This document shows, piece after piece, positions 6,118-14,624 of a stretch of 48,401 nucleotides of DNA (position 1 is its first letter; every line of letters starts with the position of its first letter). Where the stretch lies: positions 1 through 48,401 of the IMG/VR virus record IMGVR_UViG_3300046004_001843; one strand, written 5' to 3'. Made by a program: the position numbers and the translations under genes. Under the pieces are notes generated by a model, which saw nothing but the letters and a program-made list of their open reading frames with translations, had not been told where the DNA came from and did not search any database. The DNA is from a virus.

Positions 6118-6368
6118 TATCCAATAAATGTTTTTAAGGCTTCTGCGCTCATATTTCCACTTTGTTTTCTAATAGTTCCGTTTGGCTCAATTACTACAGT
6201 AGTAGGAACATTTCTAATCCCATTCTCCATAATTGATTGGTGCCCTGAATCAACATCAACTGTTTCAAATTGTACTCCTGGTGTTTCTGCTGCTACTTTA
6301 TTAAATGTAGGAGCAAATACTTTACACGGTCCACACCATGCTGCCGTGTATCTAATTACTTTTTTCAT
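6117..6368 (-). CDS. Thioredoxin-like protein
   Basis: This 83-residue minimal thioredoxin fold has the active site AAWCGPCK near residues 9-16 and the cis-Pro loop NVPTTVVIEPNG. The dithiol would reduce protein disulfides in the cytoplasm. It is shorter than E. coli thioredoxin (about 108), as in many phages. It sits between queD and dpdA with 1-nt gaps or overlaps, and class Ia ribonucleotide reductase genes lie just upstream. The simplest role is electron donor to the phage NrdA/NrdB. An extra role with the modification enzymes is possible. Confidence 0.9.
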   Translation of the reverse strand: MKKVIRYTAAWCGPCKVFAPTFNKVAAETPGVQFETVDVDSGHQSIMENGIRNVPTTVVIEPNGTIRKQSGNMSAEALKTFIG

Positions 6369-6369
6369 A

Positions 6370-6831
6370 TTATTCTGTGTATATTGCTGAGTTTTTACTG
6401 TGTTCTTTAAATTCTACGCTTACTACTCGTACTCTGTTATCTGTTTCAATTCTAATAAACTCAGAAGTTTTATCATAGATAAATTTAGCAAATTGTTCTG
6501 CTCCTGTAGCTGGTACTACTCTAACTTGTGCTATACCTGTACCATGCATTTCTAATGCTTTTAATAAAAATGGGTCATCTTCGGCAATAATATAAGTGTG
6601 ATCGAACATATGGTCCATCCATGCTTTAGGAGGCATACCATCAATAGTGTTTTTGGCTCTTTTCATTCCTCCAAAGTCCCACACCCAGTTTCTTTCATCA
6701 AGTTCTCCTTCAAATACAATTTTAAAAGAAATACCATAACCATGAAGAAAACTACAGTGAGTGCCTTCTGCTCTCCATTGACGAAATACTGTTGAGTAAC
6801 CATCAAAGACTTTTGTTGATTGAAATTTCAT
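6370..6831 (-). CDS. queD: QueD-like 6-carboxytetrahydropterin synthase
   Basis: The 153-residue protein has the PTPS/QueD pattern: THCSFLHGY (catalytic Cys and a zinc-type His), WVWDFGGMK, MDHMFDHTYIIAEDDP and PATGAEQFAKFIYD. QueD makes 6-carboxy-tetrahydropterin from dihydroneopterin triphosphate, an early step towards preQ0. In E. coli-type QueD the zinc ligands are one His in AAH and the two in HGH; here the aligned positions read STVF and HGY, so only one of three is plain. I have the impression this variant recurs in phage QueD-like proteins. No queE or folE is in the window; they may lie outside it or be supplied by the host. Confidence 0.85.
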   Translation of the reverse strand: MKFQSTKVFDGYSTVFRQWRAEGTHCSFLHGYGISFKIVFEGELDERNWVWDFGGMKRAKNTIDGMPPKAWMDHMFDHTYIIAEDDPFLLKALEMHGTGIAQVRVVPATGAEQFAKFIYDKTSEFIRIETDNRVRVVSVEFKEHSKNSAIYTE

Positions 6832-6835
6832 AACT

Positions 6836-6991
6836 TTATTCTATTTTTGTTAATTGAGATACTAATTCTTCAAATAATTCAATTAAGCGAGATTCATATT
6901 GAGAAGCTACTTCAGGGTTCGCTTCTACTTTAGCTTGAATTTCATTTAATTCGCTTTCAACCGTTTTAAGATATTCATCTATTTCTTCCAT
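6836..6991 (-). CDS. Small acidic coiled-coil protein
   Basis: This 51-residue ORF begins MEEIDEYLKTVESELNEIQA and ends VSQLTKIE. It is rich in Glu, Leu and Ile with heptad-like spacing, so it is probably a helical hairpin or coiled coil. The ATG at 6989-6991 and the stop at 6836-6838 fit neatly between nrdA (12-nt gap) and queD (4-nt gap). That packing supports expression. Function unknown. Confidence 0.65.
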   Translation of the reverse strand: MEEIDEYLKTVESELNEIQAKVEANPEVASQYESRLIELFEELVSQLTKIE

Positions 6992-7003
6992 AATAACTTA
7001 TTT

Positions 7004-8716
7004 TTATCCGTCGCAAGATACACAATCTGCTTGGCGTGATCCTAAATCACCTTTAATTACTGAATCTGTTCTTAAATAATATAATGTTTTTATTCCCAAT
7101 TTCCAAGCTTCTATGTGAACTTGATTAATCCATTTAGGAGAATCTTGAGGATCAAACGATAAATTTAAAGATTGCGTTTGATCTATATATCTTTGTCTAA
7201 TTGCGGCTTGTCTAACTAATTCTAGCTGATTAATCTCGGGGAATGTTAAAAATAATTCTTTTTCATCTGGAGTTAATACAGTATCTGGTAGATTTAATAC
7301 AGAGCCGTTATCTCTTAGCATTTGATCCCACCATTTATCTTTGTTTTCGCCTTTAGTATCTAACATAACTTCTAATACTTTATTTTTACGAATAAATGTA
7401 CCTTTAGCACCGTTAAATGTGTAAATATTTGCGGGTAACGGCTCAATTCCTGCAGAGATGCCGCCTGTTATGACACTATTAGAGACTGTCGGAGCTATCG
7501 CAAGTAAATGCGTATTACGCATACCAGTTCCACGACACCATACTGGCTCTCCGTATTCTACTGCTAATTGTCTTGATGCAGCTTCAGCTTCAACTTTAAT
7601 TTTACTAAATACATTATGAGTATATGCTGTGGACGCTATTGAGTTGAAAGGTACTTGTTTTTGTTGTAGAAACGTATGCCACCCCATTACTCCTAAACCT
7701 AATGCTCTACCTTTTTTAGCATGGTTATTAGTTCTAACCATACTTTCTTTACCACTTGTTTTTTCAATAAACTCTTGCATCACGCCATCTAAAAAGTAAA
7801 TAGATAGTTGAACAGTATCTGTGTCTTTCCACTCATCGTATTTTGCTAAATTTAATGAAGATAAACAACATATAAATGAATGTTCTTCATCAGTATGTAA
7901 AGTAATCTCAGTGCATATGTTTGTCATAGATACATCAAGATTATTCATTAAATATGAAATTGGGTTTTGTTTATTTACATTGTCTTTAAACATGATGTAA
8001 GGTTCACCCGTTTCCATTCTTGCTTTTAGAATTTTAGTCCAACGCTCCATAGCTACTTGGTCTCTTGCTTCTAATTTTCTCATAAAAATATCATCTATAA
8101 CAACACACTGATGTAAATTTAAACACTGTCTGTTAGGATCACCTTTAGCACGACGAATTTCTAAAAATTCATCAATATCAAAGTGATTAATATCTAAATT
8201 AACAGAAGCAGCACCTCTACGTACAGATCCTTGATTTGTAGCGATAATAGTTGAATCGTAAATTTTAGCCCACGGCACTACACCTTCCGATTTACCATTC
8301 CCTTTAATTTCAGTTCCTCTACCTCTAATTCTAGATAAACTAATACCAACTCCACCTCCTACTGAGGTTAGCTTCATTAATTCGGCATTAGTTAAACCAA
8401 TACCTCTAATTGAATCTGGAGTGTCGATTCCAAAGCATGAGATTGGTAATCCTCTACTAGTACCCATATTTGATAATACAGGAGAAGCAAGTCCTAACCA
8501 TCCATTCCAAAGGATTTTAAAGAATTTATTTTCTAAATCAGGTCTATTTAATCTAGTTGAAGCCGCTACAGCTACTCTTCGATAAGCCTTCTTAGGTGTT
8601 TCTCCAGGTAGCAAGTACCCTTTTGAAATTGTAGCTAATGAGATTTCGTCGAAATACTCAGGGTAGTCTTTACCCCTCTCCCACTGTGTGTAGTCGATAG
8701 TTAAATTATTGTCCAT
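7004..8716 (-). CDS. nrdA: Ribonucleoside-diphosphate reductase class Ia, alpha subunit
   Basis: The 570-residue protein has the reductase core: LPISCFG (first active-site Cys), SVGGGVGISLSRIRGRG, MTNICTEI (Asn-Cys-Glu triad), CCLSSLNLA (second redox Cys), IAPTVSNSVITGGISAGIEP, LYYLRTDS (radical-transfer tyrosines) and the C-terminal CVSCDG pair used by thioredoxin. It starts straight into the core without the usual ATP-cone of about 90 residues, so dATP shut-off through that domain should be absent. It pairs with NrdB just upstream (6-nt gap) to make dNDPs for phage replication. The nearby thioredoxin is a plausible reductant. Confidence 0.97.
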   Translation of the reverse strand: MDNNLTIDYTQWERGKDYPEYFDEISLATISKGYLLPGETPKKAYRRVAVAASTRLNRPDLENKFFKILWNGWLGLASPVLSNMGTSRGLPISCFGIDTPDSIRGIGLTNAELMKLTSVGGGVGISLSRIRGRGTEIKGNGKSEGVVPWAKIYDSTIIATNQGSVRRGAASVNLDINHFDIDEFLEIRRAKGDPNRQCLNLHQCVVIDDIFMRKLEARDQVAMERWTKILKARMETGEPYIMFKDNVNKQNPISYLMNNLDVSMTNICTEITLHTDEEHSFICCLSSLNLAKYDEWKDTDTVQLSIYFLDGVMQEFIEKTSGKESMVRTNNHAKKGRALGLGVMGWHTFLQQKQVPFNSIASTAYTHNVFSKIKVEAEAASRQLAVEYGEPVWCRGTGMRNTHLLAIAPTVSNSVITGGISAGIEPLPANIYTFNGAKGTFIRKNKVLEVMLDTKGENKDKWWDQMLRDNGSVLNLPDTVLTPDEKELFLTFPEINQLELVRQAAIRQRYIDQTQSLNLSFDPQDSPKWINQVHIEAWKLGIKTLYYLRTDSVIKGDLGSRQADCVSCDG

Positions 8717-8722
8717 ATAAAA

Positions 8723-9703
8723 TTAAAATAAATCGTTTGCGTCCCAGTTTTGGACTCCTTTTGAATAATTAGTTACTCGGTTAGCGAAGAAATCTGTATG
8801 TTGTTTTCCTGCTGATAAGCTGTCAAACCATTTCATTCTCTTAATTGAAGCATCATCAATTCCATTGACAACGGGTTCATAACCTAAATCTTGCATTTTT
8901 GTATTAACTCTATATTTAATAAAGCTAACTAAATCGTATTTTGAGCAACCATCTAAATCACCCATTTCATAAACTTTATCAATAAAGTCTAATTCAAGTT
9001 TTAATGATAATAAAGCAGCTTGTTTAATAGCTTCTTTTAATTCGGGAGTATTTAATTCAGGTTTTTCAATTAATAATTGTCTAAATAACCAACATCCTGC
9101 TTCCGAATGCAAAGATTCGTCTCGAATTGACCATTCAACAATTTGTCCTACACCTTTTAATAAATTTCTTAGTTTAAATGAAAGAAGAATAGCAAATGAT
9201 GAAAATAAATTAACACCTTCAGTAAATGCTGAGAATATGGCTAGCGATTTGGCTCGTTCGCTCCAATCTGGTTCATCTTCGATTTTATCTCTTACATTCA
9301 TTAATGCTTGAATTTTAGCCATTGTTGATTCATCTTCTAAAAATTCAGAAAAATTATCTAATCCTAATTCTTCGTTCAATAATGAATAAGCTTCAGCGTG
9401 AACTGTTTCCATATTTGCAAAACACACAGCCATTGCTATAACTTCAGGTTTTCTAAACCATTTAGTAACTAATGTAGACCAATAATCGTTTACTACTGTT
9501 TCTGTTTGGGCAAATCCTTTTAGTATAGAACCTATAACATTTTTTTCGGATTCACTTAAATTTTGTTTCCAATCATTTACATCAGACATCATAGGGACTT
9601 CCGTATGTAACCAATGAGCTTGTTGTTGTTTCATCCAAAAATCAAATGCTTCTGGGTATTCAAAGGGCTTATAAACTACTCGCTCTTGGGTAATATTTCT
9701 CAT
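8723..9703 (-). CDS. nrdB: Ribonucleoside-diphosphate reductase class Ia, beta subunit
   Basis: The 326-residue protein keeps the di-iron and radical residues: QTETVVNDYW, ANMETVHAEAYSLL (Glu, His and, four residues after His, the radical Tyr), FTEGVNLFSSFAILLSF and IRDESLHSEAGCWLF (Glu and His). The C-terminus (VQNWDANDLF) is the type of tail that docks on NrdA. It makes the tyrosyl radical for class Ia catalysis. The gene is directly upstream of nrdA and has a promoter-like motif 28 nt before its ATG. Confidence 0.97.
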   Translation of the reverse strand: MRNITQERVVYKPFEYPEAFDFWMKQQQAHWLHTEVPMMSDVNDWKQNLSESEKNVIGSILKGFAQTETVVNDYWSTLVTKWFRKPEVIAMAVCFANMETVHAEAYSLLNEELGLDNFSEFLEDESTMAKIQALMNVRDKIEDEPDWSERAKSLAIFSAFTEGVNLFSSFAILLSFKLRNLLKGVGQIVEWSIRDESLHSEAGCWLFRQLLIEKPELNTPELKEAIKQAALLSLKLELDFIDKVYEMGDLDGCSKYDLVSFIKYRVNTKMQDLGYEPVVNGIDDASIKRMKWFDSLSAGKQHTDFFANRVTNYSKGVQNWDANDLF

Positions 9704-9730
9704 ATACGTTTTTAAATTTTAAATCGGGAT

Positions 9731-9740
9731 TATAAATACA
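9731..9740 (-). promoter_or_regulatory. Putative promoter before nrdB, TGTATTTATA
   Basis: The minus strand reads TGTATTTATA, 28 nt before the nrdB ATG. It is one of the recurring TATTTAT elements and would drive nrdB-nrdA and perhaps the Que/Dpd genes downstream. Confidence 0.45.
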
Positions 9741-11114
9741 TTAAAATGGGGCTTGATCTGTATTAAGGATGAAGTTTCTTAAAAAATCTTTTTCATCTTT
9801 ATCTACTGCGTTGTAATCGCCGACTTTACTATTAAAAGCAGGGGTTTCTATTTCAAGAAAATCTTCAAATATTTCAATTTTACCCATTGATGTATCTATA
9901 GTTGACGCAAATGTCATACCATCACCACCTAATCTATTTTTCATAACATGCCAACGTCCAATACCTTCTAATTTATCTTTTCTATTTCTAGCTAAAGATA
10001 ATACAATATCACCAATCATTAATTTAGAATATGACCCTGCTATGTTATCTCCTTCAATAATATCACTTTTAGCACCTGTTCTATTTGCTTGTGATGGTGT
10101 TACAATAGGTAAACCTAATTCAGTAGCTAATCCTCGAATACTGGTGTATATATCTTCAGTACCCTCTAATCTGTCTCGTGATGAATTTTTAAGTAAGTCA
10201 ATATAATCAATGTAAATTACATCAGGAACAAATTCATATTGAGTTCTAAGTTGTTCAATGTGTTGTTCAATATTATCTAATGTAGTTTTACCTGCTGGGA
10301 ATTCTTTGATTTTGATTTTACCAGGTATTTCATTAGCCATTTTCTCTACTTCTTCACGATGCATTGTAATTTGGTCTACAGGAATACTTAATAAATTAGC
10401 ATCCATACGTCTTGCTACATAAGTTTCACTTAATTCTAAAGTATAATACAATACATTAAATCCTAATTTAGCAGCATGTGTAGCCATATCAATAATAGCC
10501 CATGATTTACCACCACCCGGATTACCGAATATAATAACTAATTCACCTTTACCATAACCACCTTGTGTAATATTGTTCATAACAGCCCAAGGAAATGGAA
10601 TTGGTGATCTATTATCATCACGATATCTAGTTTCAATATCTTTTTCATATTCGTGACCAATAGATCTTATTTCACCTACTTTAAGTGCATTAAGAATTAA
10701 TTGTCTAATAGAATCGAAGTCATTAATACTCAACAAATCAGTAGAAGCAATAATAGCTTTTTTCATTTGTTGATTTCGACAGAAACCTAAAAATTCGTCT
10801 TTAACATATTGGACATCTGTTTGTTCTGATTCTCTGTAAGCTTGGACTAATTGTTCTTTAATAGCGATTTTTAGTACATCGTTTTCTATTTTTTGAACTT
10901 CAACCTTAAGAGCTTCCATTGAGGGAACAGTATGATACTTACTAAAGTATTTTAAGATTTCTTTTATAACCCATTGATGAGATGTATTTTCAAAATAATC
11001 ATCACTTAATGATTCGGAAATTGTAATAAGGAAATCTCGATCTGTTAATAAAGCACCAATTACTTTTGTTTGGAAAGTAGGTCCGTACTGAGATAATTTA
11101 CTCAATGTTGTCAT
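9741..11114 (-). CDS. Replicative DNA helicase, DnaB/gp41 family
   Basis: This 457-residue protein has an N-terminal helical DnaB-type domain (residues about 1-110, starting TTLSKLSQYGPTFQTKVIGA) and a RecA-like motor. Walker A is GNPGGGKSW near residue 200 and Walker B is DVIYIDYIDLL; PSQANRTG and IGRWHVMKNRLGG follow. It is the counterpart of T4 gp41, a hexameric 5'-3' helicase. Its neighbours (RNase H, UvsX, SSB and polymerase) form the replication block. No primase domain is fused, so priming needs a separate gene, not seen in this window. Confidence 0.93.
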   Translation of the reverse strand: MTTLSKLSQYGPTFQTKVIGALLTDRDFLITISESLSDDYFENTSHQWVIKEILKYFSKYHTVPSMEALKVEVQKIENDVLKIAIKEQLVQAYRESEQTDVQYVKDEFLGFCRNQQMKKAIIASTDLLSINDFDSIRQLILNALKVGEIRSIGHEYEKDIETRYRDDNRSPIPFPWAVMNNITQGGYGKGELVIIFGNPGGGKSWAIIDMATHAAKLGFNVLYYTLELSETYVARRMDANLLSIPVDQITMHREEVEKMANEIPGKIKIKEFPAGKTTLDNIEQHIEQLRTQYEFVPDVIYIDYIDLLKNSSRDRLEGTEDIYTSIRGLATELGLPIVTPSQANRTGAKSDIIEGDNIAGSYSKLMIGDIVLSLARNRKDKLEGIGRWHVMKNRLGGDGMTFASTIDTSMGKIEIFEDFLEIETPAFNSKVGDYNAVDKDEKDFLRNFILNTDQAPF

Positions 11115-11135
11115 AACTTTTATTTATTTTATTTT

Positions 11136-11148
11136 GTTAAATATACTA
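11136..11148 (-). promoter_or_regulatory. Putative promoter, TAGTATATTTAAC
   Basis: The minus strand reads TAGTATATTTAAC, 22 nt before the helicase ATG, inside the 31-nt gap after the RNase H gene. It is a TATATTTA copy of the recurring element. Confidence 0.45.
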
Positions 11149-12174
11149 CCTTAGGATGAGGGATCCAAAGGTTTCGGCAAGCCAAGTATGCGTATTTCCA
11201 ATAGAATTTCGCAAACCATCTGCTTCGTAAAGCATTACAAATCCTCCAACATTTAATGGAGTGATTTCTTCATTTAATGAATTAATTATATCTTCTTTGC
11301 TTTCATCTGATATATTAGGTGTGCGAATATTCATTAATTGGTAGTTAATACTCAACTGTTGTTTAGATTCTAATACAGCACCATGCATATTTTTAGCTCC
11401 TTGATTATCTTCACTTATCTCATAGATATCGTTTAAATCTAATTCGCTTTCTCCAGACAAATCAAACATTTTAAGGATTTTTTTAGGTCCTAATCCTCGT
11501 ATTCCTGGTAGATTATCTGAATTGTCACCTAATAATGCCTTGTATAATAGAAAGTTATTTGGGTGTACATTAAATTCGGCTACAACGTCATCAACTTTGT
11601 ATGTTTTGCGTTTAGTTGGTGAATACACATGTACTTTTTCACTAATTAATTGATAAAAATCTTGATCAGCCGACATAATGGTAACTTCATTGCATGTTTC
11701 ATCATTTTCATAATGTTTTGCTATAAGTCCAATACTATCATCTGCTTCAATCTTATCAATTGATATTAAACTAACAGGAAGTTGTTTTAAATAATGAATT
11801 AAACGGGACATTTGCCCAGACATTGCATCACTTTCTTCTTCTTTGTCATCAAATACATCCCAATTCATAATGCGGGTAATATTTCTATTTCCTTTATAAT
11901 CAGGGTATAAATTCTTTTTATTTTGCGTACTACCAGTACCATCAAACACAAGTATTACACGAGTAGGACGGAATGTTTTAATAGCGTAACCAACACTTCG
12001 TAGATAACCAACCAGACCACCTATATGGTGGCCTGCTGGGTTAATTGCATTTATTGTTGAGAAGTTTCTCATAAAAGTATTCATGGAATCTACAACAAGT
12101 ATTCTGCTGTTTCTAGTTGGTTTGTCTTCTCCTAATGTACTTATGAGTTGACTTAGAAATTTTTTATCAAACAT
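11146..12174 (-). CDS. rnh: T4 RNase H-like 5'-3' exonuclease (FEN family)
   Basis: This 342-residue FEN/PIN-type nuclease has acidic metal ligands in RILVVDSMNTF, VILVFDGTGS, DKIEADDSIG and TIMSADQDFYQL, and a helix-hairpin-helix DNA-binding motif in LLGDNSDNLPGIRGLGPKKI. T4 RNase H removes RNA primers and adjacent DNA from lagging-strand fragments. Its ATG overlaps the uvsX stop by 1 nt. The spacing and order among replication genes support this role over a repair nuclease. Confidence 0.92.
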   Translation of the reverse strand: MFDKKFLSQLISTLGEDKPTRNSRILVVDSMNTFMRNFSTINAINPAGHHIGGLVGYLRSVGYAIKTFRPTRVILVFDGTGSTQNKKNLYPDYKGNRNITRIMNWDVFDDKEEESDAMSGQMSRLIHYLKQLPVSLISIDKIEADDSIGLIAKHYENDETCNEVTIMSADQDFYQLISEKVHVYSPTKRKTYKVDDVVAEFNVHPNNFLLYKALLGDNSDNLPGIRGLGPKKILKMFDLSGESELDLNDIYEISEDNQGAKNMHGAVLESKQQLSINYQLMNIRTPNISDESKEDIINSLNEEITPLNVGGFVMLYEADGLRNSIGNTHTWLAETFGSLILR

Positions 12175-13274
12175 TAGTTATCATCTATTTCAATCATAGG
12201 AGATATACTTCTACTTTCATCCCATTCACTAGCGTCTTCAACAATTTGTAGTTCTTCTACATTTGTTCCTTCTGTAAACCACTCGTAAGCATATGTTTTT
12301 TTATAATCTTTTACGGCATCATTATCATCTGGTATAAATCCATGAGGTGTTACGATTATAGTTGAAGATGTTGCTATGCCACAATCAGCATGAATTTTAT
12401 CAATTGCTATTTTAGTACGTTTAGCGAATTCAACTTTTTTACCTTTATGCTGTACATTAATTTTAGAAGTACCACTATTGGTTACATTTCCAAATGTAAT
12501 TACAATTGAAGCATCCCAATACATTGCGTTTCCACCTTTATTTGTCATTCTAGGTTGTGACATCGGGGTTAAAGCCGGTTGTACTCCTGTTTTATTGATT
12601 ACAAATAATGTATTTGTGTAAGGATATTTTTCTTTACGTGATAATGGAAATTGTTGGTTGATAAAATTACCAAATTGAGTAGCCATAGCACCAGCATTCC
12701 ACATAGGATTATTATTTCCTTGTTTAACACTCATATCACACGGAATAGATCCAACTGAATCCCATAAGAATAATAAATCATAAGGTAATTTACCTTTCTT
12801 TTGTTCGTCCAATATATCAGCAATAAATGCAGATACATCTTCAATAGTATTTAACGATGATCTATCAACATATAGGAAAAATCCTTTATAATCCATAGTA
12901 TCACCTGTAATTCCGTCAGGAATAGCTTCTACTTCTAGTCCCATTTTCTTAGCGTGAGCAAAATCCCATTTCATCTCAGTAATAATAAATACAGGTAATA
13001 CCTCCATTTGTTGAGCGGACACTGCGGCCTCAATCAATAATGTAGTTTTCCCTGTATCGGAACCCCCACGAGCAATTGTTACATGGCCCATGGGTATTCC
13101 TGGAATAGAGAGTGCATCTTGTACAGCTGGGGAAAATGGGATCCATCGTTGTTTTTTAAACTTAGATGACTCCGATAGGAATTTTGATTTTTTAAAACTA
13201 TCTAAATCAAATGGCTTACCAGGAGACGATTTTATAGCGGCCGAAGCCATATCGTTTAAGGTTCTTTTAGCCAT
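12174..13274 (-). CDS. uvsX: UvsX-like RecA family recombinase
   Basis: The 366-residue protein has a RecA-type core: Walker A GGSDTGKTT near residues 69-77, Walker B LLFLWDSVGSIP, and MTNKGGNAMYWDASIVITFG further on. The C-terminal tail is acidic (SPMIEIDDN). UvsX forms filaments on single-stranded DNA for recombination-dependent replication and repair. It sits 2 nt after the gp32-like SSB gene, and SSB and UvsX act together in T4. The sequence is far from bacterial RecA, which supports a phage origin. Confidence 0.93.
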   Translation of the reverse strand: MAKRTLNDMASAAIKSSPGKPFDLDSFKKSKFLSESSKFKKQRWIPFSPAVQDALSIPGIPMGHVTIARGGSDTGKTTLLIEAAVSAQQMEVLPVFIITEMKWDFAHAKKMGLEVEAIPDGITGDTMDYKGFFLYVDRSSLNTIEDVSAFIADILDEQKKGKLPYDLLFLWDSVGSIPCDMSVKQGNNNPMWNAGAMATQFGNFINQQFPLSRKEKYPYTNTLFVINKTGVQPALTPMSQPRMTNKGGNAMYWDASIVITFGNVTNSGTSKINVQHKGKKVEFAKRTKIAIDKIHADCGIATSSTIIVTPHGFIPDDNDAVKDYKKTYAYEWFTEGTNVEELQIVEDASEWDESRSISPMIEIDDN

Positions 13275-13276
13275 GA

Positions 13277-14089
13277 TTAAAATAAGTCGTTAAATTTATC
13301 TGCTTTTGGTTGTTTTGTGCTTAAAGTATAATTAGGCGCTGGTGTTTCTGCTTTAGCATCCCAAGGCATATCATTAAGACCTTCTTCTTCTTTAGCAACA
13401 ATAGGTTCGTCAGTATCATCTTCTTCAGGATTAGCCCATTTTTGGAAGATTTCATTTAAGCTTTCATAGGTATGTTTTCTATTAATTGCAAAGATATCTG
13501 GTTGTTCGTCTAAATACAGTTGTAATGCTTCAGCATCATCTGTAATAGGTGTAGTTTTTACTCTTGGTGTAAGAAGACATTTAACTACTTTACGACCTGC
13601 TACAGTATCATCAACTCCTTCAACAATAAAATCACGTCCATCTTGAATGTCCGTAAAATCACCATAATCTTCGTTCATTGCAATATTCATTAATTGGGTG
13701 TAAATTTCTTTACCAAATTCCCATAAACGAACTCCTGATGCTTCTTCACCACGAACAATAACAGGTGCGAATACTCTCATTTTAGGAGTAATCTTTTTAG
13801 CCATTTGCCAATGATCCGGATTGTCAGATTTACGAAGTTTTTGTGCTGCTTCTAAGATTGGGTCAGCTTCACCCCAATTTGTTAAGGCCAAAATAGGTCC
13901 TTTAGTGTAACCATAGTGAAAATAAACTTCACGGAATGGTGTTGACTTGTTAAATTTTGACGGAATAATACGAACTTGGTGTTTTCCCACTTTCGGTTTC
14001 CAAAAAATTTTGGAATAGTCAATTTTGTCTTTGGTTTGCCCTTTGCTTTGGAAAGAGTCCAATTTTGATTTGATTAAAGATAAATCCAT
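13277..14089 (-). CDS. gp32-like single-stranded DNA-binding protein
   Basis: The 270-residue protein keeps the gp32 pattern: IFWKPKVGKHQVRIIPSK, PFREVYFHYGYTKGPILALTNWGEADPI, and a long C-terminal acidic tail (NPEEDDTDEPIVAKEEEG) ending KADKFNDLF. The N-terminus is basic, as needed for cooperativity. T4 gp32 has a zinc site of one His and three Cys; this protein has one Cys in total (VVKCLLTP), so the zinc finger is absent. It coats ssDNA and recruits replication proteins through the tail. A TACATTTA promoter-like element lies 32 nt upstream. Confidence 0.93.
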   Translation of the reverse strand: MDLSLIKSKLDSFQSKGQTKDKIDYSKIFWKPKVGKHQVRIIPSKFNKSTPFREVYFHYGYTKGPILALTNWGEADPILEAAQKLRKSDNPDHWQMAKKITPKMRVFAPVIVRGEEASGVRLWEFGKEIYTQLMNIAMNEDYGDFTDIQDGRDFIVEGVDDTVAGRKVVKCLLTPRVKTTPITDDAEALQLYLDEQPDIFAINRKHTYESLNEIFQKWANPEEDDTDEPIVAKEEEGLNDMPWDAKAETPAPNYTLSTKQPKADKFNDLF

Positions 14090-14120
14090 AACATTTTTTA
14101 ATTTTAATAATTATAAGTAA

Positions 14121-14134
14121 GATAAATGTACGAA
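14121..14134 (-). promoter_or_regulatory. Putative promoter, TTCGTACATTTATC
   Basis: The minus strand reads TTCGTACATTTATC, 32 nt before the SSB ATG. It shares TTCGTAYATTTA with the elements at 3754, 5296 and 15918. Confidence 0.5.
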
Positions 14135-14154
14135 AGGAAAATTAGGAAGCCAAA

Positions 14155-14610
14155 TTAGACTTCAACAATAGTGTGGATTTTTGTATGTACTTTTCTTAAG
14201 CCGCCTTCTTGAGTAAGTAATATAACATTACGGTGGTCAGGCCAGTTTACTTTGTAGTTAGTATCAAGTACACCTTGATTTAGTTCACGAATTAAAGCGT
14301 TTAATGCATTAATTGTGTATAAAGTATTAGATTCTTTTTTTCTATGTAGTAATATTGTGCTAGGTAGTGCATTTTTCGATGTAGTATTCATAACATCAAT
14401 GTTATATGTTAAAATCAACTCGTTAGTATCCGGAGAGGATAAAACGAATATTTTATTATATAAAATAGAATAGCGATTTGTAAGGGCACCTAGCACTTCA
14501 TCTAATCTATCTTGAGCAATAAAGGTGCAAAATAATTTATTTCCTACCATGTCATCAATAACAATGTCGTTAAATTCATAACTGGCCATAAATATGTGTT
14601 CTTGGGTCAT
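14155..14610 (-). CDS. Conserved-looking phage protein of unknown function
   Basis: The 151-residue protein starts MTQEHIFMASYEFNDIVIDD; a second ATG at residue 8 (MASYEF) could be the true start. It shows alternating beta and alpha patterns (LFCTFIAQDRLDEVLGAL, YNKIFVLSSPDTNELILTYNID) and ends VHTKIHTIVEV. There is no catalytic motif, membrane segment or Cys cluster. It lies between polymerase and SSB genes, where T4 relatives carry replication accessory or regulatory genes, but it does not look like RegA, clamp or clamp-loader to me. Confidence 0.75.
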   Translation of the reverse strand: MTQEHIFMASYEFNDIVIDDMVGNKLFCTFIAQDRLDEVLGALTNRYSILYNKIFVLSSPDTNELILTYNIDVMNTTSKNALPSTILLHRKKESNTLYTINALNALIRELNQGVLDTNYKVNWPDHRNVILLTQEGGLRKVHTKIHTIVEV

Positions 14611-14624
14611 AACCGTTTGTTTTT

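Noticed and set aside
3793-6831. Queuosine tRNA modification by the host
   Set aside because: A host-type operon would be expected to carry QueA, QueG or a zinc-binding TGT. The transglycosylase here is the short DpdA-like form in a phage replication region, so DNA modification is the better reading.
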